Shown here piece after piece: positions 50,860-62,239 of a DNA stretch of 64,000 nucleotides. The position numbers were made by a program, and so were the translations under genes. Numbering within the stretch: position 1 is the stretch's first letter; every line of letters starts with the position of its first letter. Source of the DNA: Anagrus nilaparvatae (lineage: Eukaryota > Arthropoda > Insecta > Hymenoptera > Mymaridae); contig JAKSXM010000107.1 in NCBI GenBank assembly GCA_022575985.1, forward strand, positions 1,116,001 through 1,180,000, read 5' to 3'. The notes beneath the pieces are model-generated. The model saw nothing but the letters and a program-made list of their open reading frames with translations. It did no database searches and was not told the DNA's origin.

Positions 50860-52535
50860 AAATGTGTAATGTAAATTTGAGATGTCTAATATATAAAAAA
50901 ATCTTAGAAATCCCAGGCTAATCCAAGATATCAATAAATTCTTTAGCCTAATTTGAAAAAGTATCCTTAAAAAAATATAACCGAAAATTCGCAAGGAAAA
51001 TATAATGTCTATCCGATAAAATATTATACTTTTTCAAAAGTAGGTAAAGTAAGTTAATAAATATAGAATTGACTATATTTTAAAAGCGAAAGTTTTTTAG
51101 ATAGTCAAGTTACATTTTTTTTATACATTTAACATCATAATAAAGCTAATAGGAAAATTATACAGGTATAATGCATTTTTTTTATAAAGTTAAAAGAAGG
51201 AATTTTTTACTTTATAACATTTGCTAGTTTTTATAAAATGAATAAATCATAAAATGCTTTCAATATAGATAAATAGTACCTTTTTTTATTTTAGTTAATT
51301 TTTTTTTTTGTTAACATTTACAATATAACTACTAATTTTCTTTCCTCTAAAAATAATTGTATTATATTTTAATTGGCTTATTTCTTTGTCATTACATCCT
51401 TTTAACAAAAAAAAAAATATATATATATATATAATGTGTACTAAAATTGATTTTTTGCTCTTTTAGATACACTATTGACAATTTTACGAAAAAAATTAAA
51501 AATATTAAAGCACAGAATAAATTTCAAAGAACTTTTTCCAGTGGTTGATATGTTTGATACTTTAGGATACAAAAAAATCTAAGAAAAATAATCGTTACAC
51601 TCTAAAAATGGTAATGTCGTATACAAATACTTATTTGTAAGCCCTTGAAACCTGAATATATTTTTTTCTCAGTTTGGAAAAGGAATCCACTCCAACATTA
51701 ATTACCATAGTGTAAAATCAGATCAAAATAGACCCAAAATAACAGGGTTTTGTCAAAAGAAGTAAATAGCAAAAGTCACTAGTTGCTTAATATCAAGCAT
51801 GACTTGGTAAAAATTAACCAGGTATAAATAATTTGACACCTAAACAAATAATGTATTATAGAGCACTTATCAGCTCAGCGGGCGTTGGCCCACGTATCCG
51901 AACTTCCAGGCATAGAACTTCCCCCATAATGAAAAATAGCAATAAAAGATTTGTACAAGTTTCATGCTTCCAAAAATTTTTTACTTGTTCTTTTAGCTTT
52001 AGATGTTTCTGAGATATGACTCCACAAAGTTAGTGATAAAATATGATTTTTTTTAAAAAACTCTCAATTGAGACTCTGTCTTTAAATTATCATATCTGCT
52101 AAATAATTAATCAAAAAGAAACAAGTAAAACATTTTTCGAAACTTAGAGCTAATAAAAAATTCTTGAGACCTATAAGACCTATTTTTATTGAAAATTGCA
52201 ATTTTGGCAGCAATTTAAAAATTGGTCATTTTGGTCCAAAAATGGGCATTTTGTTTAATGACTATAGCGCTGTGAAAATAGGTGATGGAGCATTGCGGCT
52301 GACTGGAGTTAAAAGATGGTACTTATACGGAAAAAATGAGACCAACCGGAAGTATTTTGGTTAATTCGCGAGGTTACAGCGTCATTTTGAAAATTGTCTA
52401 AAATTCCTATTTTATAACATTGAGCCCTGCATTTCTAAGCCCAGAAGGCGCGTTGGAATAAACGGAGGGTATCTTGTGTTTTTTTTTAACTTTTTAAAGT
52501 CATCCATAACAATAGATTGTAATTTGGCGACCCAA
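50860..52535. other. Intergenic DNA, no gene recognised
   Basis: A+T-rich. The 66-codon ORF at 52164-52364 lies in a somewhat GC-richer patch and resembles no protein family I know. Confidence 0.3.
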
Positions 52536-52537
52536 AT

Positions 52538-52772
52538 GTTACGGTCTCCCCTTGTAAGTAATAACTAAATAGCATTAAATTAGATTTCTTACTGTTATTT
52601 TATTAATAAATTTAAGTTAACTTTTCGTATTTTTTAATCGAACCACTCAATCCTTTTCCGCCACTTAGTATCCAATGGATGAAAGGCAAGTAGGTTAGTT
52701 CAAGTAGTTGCTATTATAACTTACAAATAAATATCTGAATAAAGCTTAAGGCAAAATAGACGTTACAGTCGT
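52538..52772 (-). mobile_element. Possible solo or truncated LTR (Gypsy-type), tentative
   Basis: The segment begins TGTTACGG and ends ACGTTACA on the plus strand, i.e. TG...CA ends with short inverted termini. Read on the minus strand it is followed by TTTGGGTCGCC, which resembles the start of the untranslated leader of Gypsy-type elements. No pol genes and no second LTR are seen. Confidence 0.3.
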
Positions 52773-53344
52773 TCATTATTCTTATAAACCCTCGAGAAGA
52801 TTTACCCTCGAGACAGAGTTTTTGCAAAATAATTCTTATCCCAATAATTATTCCATTAAGCAAATTCAATTCCGATATATATACAACACAGTAGACAACA
52901 TTTAATACTCATTTTAATCTGTCACTTATACAAAAAAAAAGTAATTTAAATTTAAAAAAATAATTTATTTTTAATTTTCACATTTAAAAAAGCACTCTGT
53001 TATTTTACTATTAGAGCAAGATTAAATAAAAGATACAGAATTACAAAATAATAATATACAGTATTTTTTCTAACAAAAAATTAATCATTGAAAGAGTAAA
53101 CTTTATAAAAAAATCACATTAAAATACAAGAAATAAAAGCGTTAAAGCATTGTAAAAAGTTTAAGTCACATATTTCTCATAAAGACCATATTATAAAAAA
53201 AAATATACTTTAAAACCTGTTGAATTTGCTTGCATTCTGAATAACACGTATATAACTATTTTCATATGAAATGTAATTATTGCCTTAGACTAAAGTTAGC
53301 TAAGGAATAATAGATTCTAGTTTCGACGCGTCCTAGTTTCAAAA

Positions 53345-53465
53345 ACAATTTTTTTATATTAAATAAAAATATTTGATTTTTGAGTTAACAATTATTTTCT
53401 TTATTTTTTCAATAAATTTCCCATGTCTCGAAGACTTTCAGTCTTCATTATCCAGGCTAAAAATT
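53345..53465 (-). repeat. Inverted repeat partner of 59505-59628
   Basis: About 120 bp complementary to 59505-59628 (for example CCCATGTCTCGAAGACTTTC with GAAAGTCTTCGAAACATGGG). The pair lies 6 kb apart and flanks the degenerate LINE region. The shared core has a hammerhead-like layout, degenerate here (GAGA in place of GAAA). Confidence 0.65.
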
Positions 53466-53944
53466 TAGAAACGTTGCGAGTAAATTTTTCTCAACATCTT
53501 TTTCATGCTCTCCAACCCTGATACCCAGTTTCCGAGATTTTTGACCTATATACTTATGATTGCATGATTTACAATTTATCTAAATTTTCATTTTTGTTTA
53601 TTTTTTCTTTACCTAATTTTACAAAATTTTTTGATGTCTTAAATACACCCAGTAAATTTTATAAACAAAAATCGATTTTGAAAAAGTCATCATTTTAGAT
53701 AAAAAGAAAAATTATAAGAAACAATTACATTCGGAGATGATGTTTATCGAATATAATGATAACATCATGAATAGAATAGAAGACACTTGTTTTTTAAAAG
53801 GATATTTTAAAAATACTATACGTTTTTAATTAAAAAGAGCAAAAAGATAAAAAAAAATTTTTTTAATTATAATAATAGACTGGAGTTCAGTAAAAAAAGG
53901 AAAAAAATAAGAAAACGGAAATAATAAAAATTAAAAAAATTTTC

Positions 53945-54605
53945 TTGTCAGCGGCCAGAAAGCACGTATTTCCCGGCTGCTGCGCGACGGGAGAAGACTC
54001 GTTTTCTCGCCACTGACCAGCGTTGGAATCCTAGTGGTAAATTTACATTGTGTTACTAGAAAAATGTATAGAATTTTATCACTAGGATTCCAACACTGCC
54101 ACTGACGAAGAAAAATCGTATACGACTCTTGTCCAAAAATGACCCAAATCGCACTTTACCAACCTCGGCTTCGCCTTGGATTGTTGAGAATAATTATTTT
54201 TATATACTATTTATGTTTTTGTTTACGTAAAAGTGAATTAAAGAAAGTTGAGATTAAACATGTGTTTTTATGGGAAAAAAGAAATAGACTCTTATATTGA
54301 TATTTTAATTAGTGTCGCAGCTTGTGTTCTTTGTCGTGAGAAAGTAATATGTTCATCTGTTAATCTTGTATTATTTTAGTCAGTTAGTTAAAAGCAATCC
54401 TAGAGAACAGTAGTCTTAAAATCTTTACATATTTCTTTTATGTATATTAAGTAATAATAAAACTGTGTTTTTTCTGTATATATGTAAAATCACTGAATAA
54501 CCAAATTATTTATCCTATAAGATCCTACATGCAAAACCTAGTGTATCTTATCACGGATGGTAATTTACGTGCGATTTGGACCATTCTTTACTTTTCTGGA
54601 CACAG
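53945..54605 (-). repeat. GC-rich double-hairpin repeat, interrupted copy
   Basis: Read on the minus strand from 54605 to 53945, it follows the same order as 26272-26500: ATTACG, CCAGAAAAGTAAAGAATGG, CCAAATCGCACGTAAATTACC, GAAGCCGAGG, GTATACGATTTTTCT, then hairpin 2. Two insertions split it: about 370 bp at 54183-54552 in the loop of hairpin 1 (GGAT on both sides), and an 81-bp hAT MITE in hairpin 2. Confidence 0.7.
54018..54098. mobile_element. hAT-like MITE, 81 bp
   Basis: It is flanked by exact 8-bp duplications CCACTGAC (54010-54017 and 54099-54106). The terminal inverted repeats are 19 bp with one mismatch (CAGCGTTGGAATCCTAGTG and, from the other end, CAGTGTTGGAATCCTAGTG). CAG(T/C)G ends with an 8-bp duplication are hallmarks of hAT elements. 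The related full copy at 26272-26500 has the uninterrupted target. Confidence 0.85.
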
Positions 54606-54780
54606 GATCGTAATATACTATTTTTAACCAAAAGTACTTGAACTTTTTGTATATGTAAAAAATTATATAGAAGAGTTGATAGACCGACAAAAAAGATTTT
54701 TTTTGAAAATTTAAAGATTCAGAGTACTAAATAATGAGTAATAAGTTTCATATTAAAAATTAAAAAAAATTTTTTTAAAA

Positions 54781-55222
54781 CACGCTTTTATTTATGTTAT
54801 CTAGTTTTAACGCACTAAAACGTAAAAAATAAATTTATAATGAGAGATTTTTTCGATTTTTAATAAAGTTTTCTGATAATTAAAAATTTACCAAAAATTT
54901 ATTCCTTTTGCTCAAATATGCAAAATGTTATAGTACATACTTATGTGATAATGAAAAAAATTAAAAGCGTGGGTGCTAAGCATGCAGAAAAAATATTAAA
55001 AACTGGCACCCACACTTTTAATTTTTTTCATTATCACATAAGTATGTACTATAACATTTTGCATATTTGAGCAAATGGAATAAATTTTTGGTAAATTTTT
55101 AATTAAATTTTAAATTTTAAATTTTAACAGAAAACTTTATTGAAATTGAAAAAATCTCTCATTATAAATTTATTTTTCACGTTTTAGTGCGTTAAAACTA
55201 GATAACATAAATAAAAGCTTGT
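54781..55222. repeat. Fold-back element, arms about 200 bp
   Basis: The symmetry centre is near 54990 with a short loop around GCTAAGCATGCAGAAAA. The arms start and end with CACGCTTTTATTTATG and CATAAATAAAAGCTTG. Matches inside (GTACATACTTATGTGATAATG with its complement) are near perfect. No ORF. Confidence 0.8.
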
Positions 55223-55297
55223 TTTAGCATTTTTATAATAAATAAAAATAAGCATTTTAAATATAAGCATTTTTCTTCCTTAAAGGTTGTTGCTCGT

Positions 55298-58200
55298 TTT
55301 TTGGTTTTAAATATATATGGCATAAGGATGGAAGATTTCTAGTAAAACAAAAGAGTGGTGAACGTGCTCATTATTTTACTTCTGCTACAGATCTAAGGGC
55401 CATATGGGCATGCTATTTAGACAAAGATAACACAGTTAAAAACCGTACACTACGCACAAACAACACAGTAGACAACATCGTAATTGATACTAACAACAGA
55501 GATACTGATAATGCCTGACTAGCGGACCCATACACTGACACGTTTAAGATAGGTTTTGTTAATGCAGCATCGCTCAAGCGCCATTTCAAACAATAAATAA
55601 TTACTTGAAGATGATCCATCCTACCATGTGTTGGAAGTTTCTGAATCGCGCTTTGGTGATGCTGTAGATGACAACATCATAGCAATCAGAGGTTATAGTT
55701 TAATTAGGTAAGATCGCAATACTCAAGGTGGTGGGGTTGTCCTATATATCAAAAACAACTTTAGAGCCACAGTCCTCGCACGATCTAACACAACAAATAA
55801 CGGTAAGCTTGATTGCTTTGAATATCTTATGTGTCGCAACTCAGGTAAAGAAATTCCACCTATCTTTGTCTGTTTAATATACCCATCCTATGTACCCTTC
55901 GACACTGATCCGCAGTTTCTATCTAACCTGGGTGACTTGTGCTCAAATTACAGTCATAAGATCATTATGGGTGACTTAAACATCGACTTGCTAGCTGACA
56001 GTAATAATGCCACACTTATGAAAGATCTCTTTAATGAACTATCCCTACAGGTAATTCACCATCGAGCTACTCGTCGTCCTCCCGGTTCTAGCATTTGTAA
56101 GACCTGGATTGACTTTATGTGTGTAGACAGCAACGATACAGTCCTTAGTCACTTTAACAAAATCCTGCCATTCGTGAGTGATCATAACCTCATTGAGGCA
56201 AATATAAGGATATTCCTACCTAAGATTCCTAAGGAAAGTTTCTCTTACAGGAAATTTAATGATGTAACTCCGGAAACCCTCAATGAGGTTCTGACTTAGT
56301 ATGACTGGTCGGATTTTGATAATAACTTACACCTAGACTTGGCTGTAACTACTCTCAGTAAGAACCTACAGGTTGCGATTGATAAGCTAGCGCCTCTAAA
56401 AACTATCAATCCCAAAAAATGGAAACACCCATGGATTGACAATAAATTACATTTTTTGATACTAAAGCGTAAGTTCATCGAACGTCGTTGTCTTAATTCT
56501 AAAAAAGCCTCTCTATTAAATGATCTTCTTCAGCTCACTGAAGAAATAGAATCGCTCTCTGAAATTGCACACAACACATTTATTCGCAAAAGACTGGACG
56601 AAGCAATTGACAATAACAGAGACATATGGCGTGAAATGAGACACCTAGGGCTGTTACCCACCCCTCGCAGTTATCTTCATGGCTTCTCCCGGATGATCTC
56701 AATAACTATTTTGCTGGCGTCTCAACTTCACCCGTGGAGAACCTTGACGAAACTTGTGAGCTGATTAACTCAACATCCAATGATGGCTTTTGTTTTACTG
56801 AGGTTACCTTGAATGATGTCATTTTGGCAGTAGCTCATTTTTCATCACAAGCTACAGGTTCTGGTGGTATACCTCATAGAATAATAGCAAAGTCACTTCC
56901 TACCCTTGGACCTCACCTAGTCAAACTCTTTAACGCGTCACTAACAGCAGGGGCGTTTCCTACAGCTTGGAAAAAGTCATTGCTAGTAGCGATTAAAAAG
57001 ACCTCTATTCCATCTTCGATTTCAGATTTCCGCCCTGCTGCACTCTTGTGCTTCCTGGCAAAGGTACTTGAAAAGCTGGCACATGACCAAATCAACAATA
57101 ATATAGGACAGAACAAGTTGTTGGACCCATTACAAACTGGATTTAGACCTTACAGCAGTACAGAAACAGCCCTATTAAAATTAACAGAGGACAAACGGTT
57201 TGGCAAAAGTAAAATATTAATGACATTACTGCTACAATTTGATTTCAGTAAGGCCTTTGATTCCATTGCACCATCTAAGTTAATAGTCAAACAAAAATCT
57301 ATGGGATTTTCAAAGAGTGCCTTGCTGTGGATCAAATCTTATCTCTAAGACAGACAATTGCAAGTCACTACAAAAACATCTTCCTCTGACCCACTTGGAG
57401 TTAACCTTGGCGTCCCACAAAGGTCTGTATTAGGACCCCTCTTGTTCTGCCTTTATATAAATGATGTTAAAGATCATCTTGATAAAGACATTTTCTATCG
57501 ACTGTATGCAGACGACTTACAAGTTTATGTACAAGCCCCTCTTGAAAACATAAATGAGGCAATTGAGAAGCTTTCATTAGTGGCTCACAATATCAATATT
57601 TGGGCTGAAAAGGTATCTTCTAAAGACTGAACCCAGATAAGACAAAAGCCATATATTTTGGCACCAATTATTTTGTAGAATAACTTGACAGACTTAATTT
57701 ACTAGGATTTATTGTAAGCGAAGGAGTGACTGTACCGTTTGTAAAAGAAATTAAGAGCCTTGGAGTAATCTTAGACAGTAAATTATCTTGGGAACCGCAT
57801 GTCACATTAATAGGTAAAAAGATTAATAGAGTTCTCTACACTCTCAGGTTCATTAGACAATGTACAACTGAAGCCCTTCAAATTAAGCTTGTACAAGCTT
57901 TAGTAGCTCCTCACTTGGATTATTGCTCGGCTGTATACTTAGACTGCTCGACAAACTTAAAAGACAGAATACAAAGGTTGAGTAACACATGTCTGAGATA
58001 CATATTTGAGAGACAGAGACACACACATTACTAACTCCTTATAGGGAAAGACTAGGGTGGCTAACTTGCAATACTCGTAGGCTATATTTTACATCCATTA
58101 TTATGTACAAAATTCTCCGCCTACGCCAACCTAATTATTTAACCTCTATTTTTGTGAGATACATCCCCAAAGAGACTGCCAGAGGTGAGCTAATAACACG

Positions 58201-58384
58201 TGAGTTAACCATACCTGAGCTTGAAAAATGGCATGGTGATTTTTTATTTCAAGTGCAAGGCATAAAAAGCTGGAACTCTCTTCCTTCACAAATACGATTC
58301 CTCCCTTCACTAAATTCTTTCAAAACAGGCCAATTTGAGTATCTAAGAACCTCTAATCATACATATGATGATTCGGTCTTTTAA
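55298..58384 (+). mobile_element. Degenerate jockey-like LINE (ORF1 end plus endonuclease-RT)
   Basis: The first about 210 bp translate to a WHKDGRFLVKQKSGERAHYF-like stretch that resembles the C-terminal domain of ORF1 proteins in some insect LINEs; this is followed by a stop. ORF2 runs across frames: APE endonuclease (SESRF, MGDLNIDLL near 55970, SDHNLIE near 56175), then reverse transcriptase with FDFSKAFDS near 57238, GVPQ near 57411, and the catalytic YADD at 57505-57516, then a 3' region to TTTTAA at 58384. Several stops and frameshifts (for example 55515, 55720, 56298, 56690, 57348, 57628) make it inactive. The 5' end is truncated. Confidence 0.85.
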
Positions 58385-58399
58385 AACAAGAGTCAGATT

Positions 58400-59500
58400 T
58401 GTCAAGATTGAAATGTGTTGATATCGCCAATTATTATTAGTTACTTGTTATTTTAAAGCTTTAGCTCTAGTTAGTTGTAAATTGACTGTGATATATATTA
58501 TCTTACGCAAATGATTTGGTAAATACAAACAGTTTTACTAAAATATTTATTTAATAATTGATACACGCTGTTACAGTGACACTGCTAAAAATTTTTTAAT
58601 AATTATATTTGTTATTTAATTTATATATTGCAACCAAAACTGTTATATCTGTCATATTATATTTTATTTTATGTATCAAATTTTGTATTAGAACAAATTA
58701 AAGACTATTTACATTTAAATTTAAAAAAAAATTTTTTTTATTTTTTTTTTATTTTTTACTTTTTAGTCTTCTTTTTCTATTATAATTATAATTATTATAA
58801 TTATTATAGGATTAGTGGAAATTATTTAAGGTGAAAAAGAAAAAGACTAAAAAGAATCTACAATCAAAAAACAAAAAGTCTCTTTCCTTGATGCAAAAAT
58901 ATATCAAAGTAAATTTATGTAAATCATTTATGAAAAATATGAGTTTATTTCTATATTAAATATTTTTTTTTCTTATAATATACAAAAATTTTAAAAGACA
59001 TTTTTAATTCACACCTTTTTTAGTATTTTTTTTTATTTCTTTTATTCTTTTTCTTTTTTTTTTTACTTTCTTTCCTTATTAATCTCCTATACATACATAC
59101 AATATTATATACAAACATATAAAAATACTATATGAAAAAAAAGTGAATAGCAAAAGCAATGCGTTAGAGAGAGATGAAAATATAAAAATTGTTATAAACC
59201 ATTTTTTTTTTATTTATCATAAAATTGTCATCGGAGACAAAAATGAATCTGCAATCAGAAAACAAAAAAGTTGACCGGAAGTGTCCCAAAAATCAATTTT
59301 ATTTTTGAAGGTTGCAGACAAGTCAAGTTAAATAAAAGCGTGTAATAATAATAATAAAAAGTCCTTAGGCTGATTCCAGACGGAGCGTTTAACTTCGAAG
59401 TTATCGATTATAAGAATATTTAATAATAATAAGATAAAGTTAATTTAAAATATGAAATTGTAAAAATTTTTTTTATAAAATTGTAAAATATTGTTAATTT
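58400..59500. other. A+T-rich DNA 3' of the LINE
   Basis: This may include the LINE 3' UTR. A local hairpin (TTTTTAGTCTTCTTTTTC near 58755 with GAAAAAGACTAAAAAG near 58838-58853) is present. No gene. Confidence 0.35.
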
Positions 59501-59504
59501 TTAG

Positions 59505-59628
59505 CCTTGATAATGAATACTGAAGAAAAGACTGAAAGTCTTCGAAACATGGGAAAATTATTGAAAAAATAAAGGAAATAATTGTTAGCCCAATAATCAA
59601 CTATTTTTATTTAATATTATAAATCAAA
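59505..59628 (+). repeat. Inverted repeat with hammerhead-like core
   Basis: Partner of 53345-53465. Its core reads CTGAAGA, then a stem (AAGACT-GAA-AGTCTT), CGAAAC, ATGGG. This resembles the Penelope-type hammerhead, but the NUH cleavage triplet after stem III is not evident, so activity is doubtful. Confidence 0.5.
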
Positions 59629-59639
59629 TGAACGATAAA

Positions 59640-60375
59640 TTCAACTTTTATAGAACAATTTTTTTAGTTTGTCTCATATGTGTAATTAATGAAAATCGCC
59701 ATTGTTATGCAATATGAAGAACTCATTTTTTATCCTAAGCAGGCTTGTGGCAAAAACCTATCAAATTTTTGAGATGTTTGACCAAATCCCAATTTTTTTC
59801 TGCAATGTTACTAAAATTTTAATCTGATAACTAGAAAGCTATACCTGTTTTATTTACTTCAATGCGTTTAAATTTTTATTGATAAGCTTAAAAAGTAGTT
59901 TGTAATACCACATAAATACATATTTTATAGTTCTCAAATACAGTGCAGAAAGTTTTAAAATCAATACTAAAAAAGTCTGCGGCATACTGCTTTGGTGATA
60001 TTTTTCATAGTTGTATAGTCCAGATTTAATTAAAATAATTAGTGATTATTAAAATATGGCTCGATTTAAACAAAAACCATCGTAAGATGCATGGTCGGGT
60101 TTTCAAGTCGGTTCCAAAGTAATTTTTTTCAGAAAGTACTACTAAAAATAAGCGTCCTTGTCAATTTTTAGATTATAAGGTTAAGTTCTCCATTTTAGCG
60201 GCCATTTTTGTGTTTTGGTCTGTTATAAAAAAAATAAGAAAACTGAGAGATAATATTTTTTATTTTTTATGTAAAAAAACTCACATTAACGTGAAATATT
60301 TTTTCCTCGTAGATCTGGATAGGAAATTTTCAATAGAATCTGATTCTGGAGTAAAAATGTTTTTTGAGAGGCTTA
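59640..60375. other. Intergenic DNA, nothing recognised
   Basis: No gene or repeat boundary that I can support. Confidence 0.3.
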
Positions 60376-60379
60376 TTTT

Positions 60380-60560
60380 AACATGAAAACATGTTTATAG
60401 GTACCCTGGAAATCTGAAAATCAATTGAAGGGGGTCAAAAGTGTTCGATTTAAGGTGGGGTCAAATATTTTCAATTTTAAGAGGAGGGGGGGGTAAAATG
60501 TGTCCAATTAAAGGGAGCTGGTCAAATTTGACCAATTTAAGGGAGAGGGGTCAAATGGTA
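60380..60560 (-). repeat. C-rich minisatellite half-element, minus orientation
   Basis: Read on the minus strand it has about four degenerate TTTGACC...CCCTTAAAT units and the ATAAACATG end seen at 6540 and 46930. No partner arm nearby. Confidence 0.6.
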
Positions 60561-60564
60561 ATTA

Positions 60565-61480
60565 GAATTTCAAGAATTTTTTTCTAATAAATAAAACATT
60601 CTAATAAAAAATTTTAAAGAATCACAAAATCTTATAAATATAGAAGTACAGAATACGTTCATACTTTCAAAAAAAAATTTTGGGCAATTTTGGATTTCTA
60701 GATTTGGCCATTTTGTGACAAAATCTAAAAATGCGTCAGTAACTTAATTAATCATGCTTTTGGGACAATTCTAAGCACTTTTTTTTCCTATAAAATTTTT
60801 TCTGGAGTTAACCCTTTTTAAGTAATAAATTAATTTAAAATATACAATGACTCCATGACTTTTTTATCCAAAAAGAGCTTTAAAAAGAGCTTTAGAACTT
60901 TAGAAAAAATGTTATGTAATTTTATAGAAAAAAATTTTACAAAAAAAAGTGCTTTCAATTAGCTAAACATTATGTTTTTCATAAAGATTTAGGATATTTT
61001 TACTTCTGTGAAAAAATGATCAAATCTAGGAATCCAAAATTTATACAAAAAATTTTATTTTTAAGTTTTCAGTTATATAATGATTAGTAAGAAGCTGGAA
61101 GTCTTCGATGTTGTTTTTACTTTTTCTATTTTAACCTAATTTTGAGTTTTAATGATTCTTAAGTGTTTTGGTTATCTATTACGCAAGAAATTAAAATAAG
61201 AAAGTTTTCTTAGCTTTAAAAAAAAATTTTAAATAGTTTTCTTAACTATTTAAAATTTTTTTTTAACTGAGGCAATCAAATTTTTATTGAGAAGCAGAAA
61301 TTCCTTGTAATTTTTCAATTAAAAATTAATCTTCTGTGGCAAAAATATTTAAATAATTAATAAAAGCTTGAAATTTAATAACTTTTTAAAATCAAAAACA
61401 ACGGATACTTATTTTTTATTATATTCAATTCATTATTTTCAGTGTATTTTTGATTGATTATAACGTTAAATTTTAACTTA
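60565..61480. other. Intergenic DNA, nothing recognised
   Basis: A+T-rich; a 22-bp-arm hairpin occurs at about 61217-61266 (TTTTAAATAGTT with AACTATTTAAAA). Confidence 0.3.
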
Positions 61481-61486
61481 TTTATT

Positions 61487-61817
61487 AAGTATCCGATTCG
61501 AGATATCATGTGAAAACCATACTTTCAAATATAAGTACTTTCGTGGAAATAAATGAAGTATTACATCCAAATTAAAAAAAAAAAAGTACCTCGAGCTTTT
61601 TTGGTGAAAAAATTTTTGAAAAAAAAATTAGCTCTTAATTCTATAATGTTTGTGAAATATCAGCAATTACATACGTACGTACGTACACACACACACACAC
61701 ACACAGACTTTTTTAAAAACCGGTTTTTTAGCTTCCTGAGATCTCAAAACGTGCTTATATGCCAAAAAATCAAAAAAAAAATTTTGACCGATCACAATGG
61801 TTCCTCTATGAGGAACT
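61487..61817 (+). repeat. Dispersed repeat with internal (AC)n, copy 2
   Basis: Matches 23790-24150 in the same orientation, with a shorter AC run (61685-61704) preceded by ACGTACGTACGT. It ends at the same ATGGTTCCTCTATGAGGAAC hairpin-like word. Confidence 0.75.
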
Positions 61818-61829
61818 AGTAGGGAAAAA

Positions 61830-62225
61830 TAAAAAACATTGGTGGTATTGAGGGTAGGTTAGGCTATGCGTGAATAAATATGCTTTAAATACAGAGCGCA
61901 CTTTAAACGGTAACATATACAACGACTATATTTGAACAGAATCTTTGAAAAATAAAGACGAAAATTAACTGAGCTAAATATATTGAACCAGAGAAAAGAT
62001 TTACTGATGCATTAATTTGATTTAAGCAATAAATATGAGATGAGAAGAATAGTAAATTTTAGTAAATATTATCTGAAGCATTTAAGATGTAATATTTAAA
62101 AAATAAATATTTAAACGAAATTTTCATATAATGATATTGTTTAAGGTAAAGATGAATTTCAATAAATTCTAATGAATTGAATGAAATGAAAAAAAAAAAT
62201 ACTTGCGAATGTACGTCAATTATGA
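61830..62225. other. Intergenic DNA, nothing recognised
   Basis: No ORF or repeat recognised. Confidence 0.3.
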
Positions 62226-62239
62226 TAATATTCATCCAT

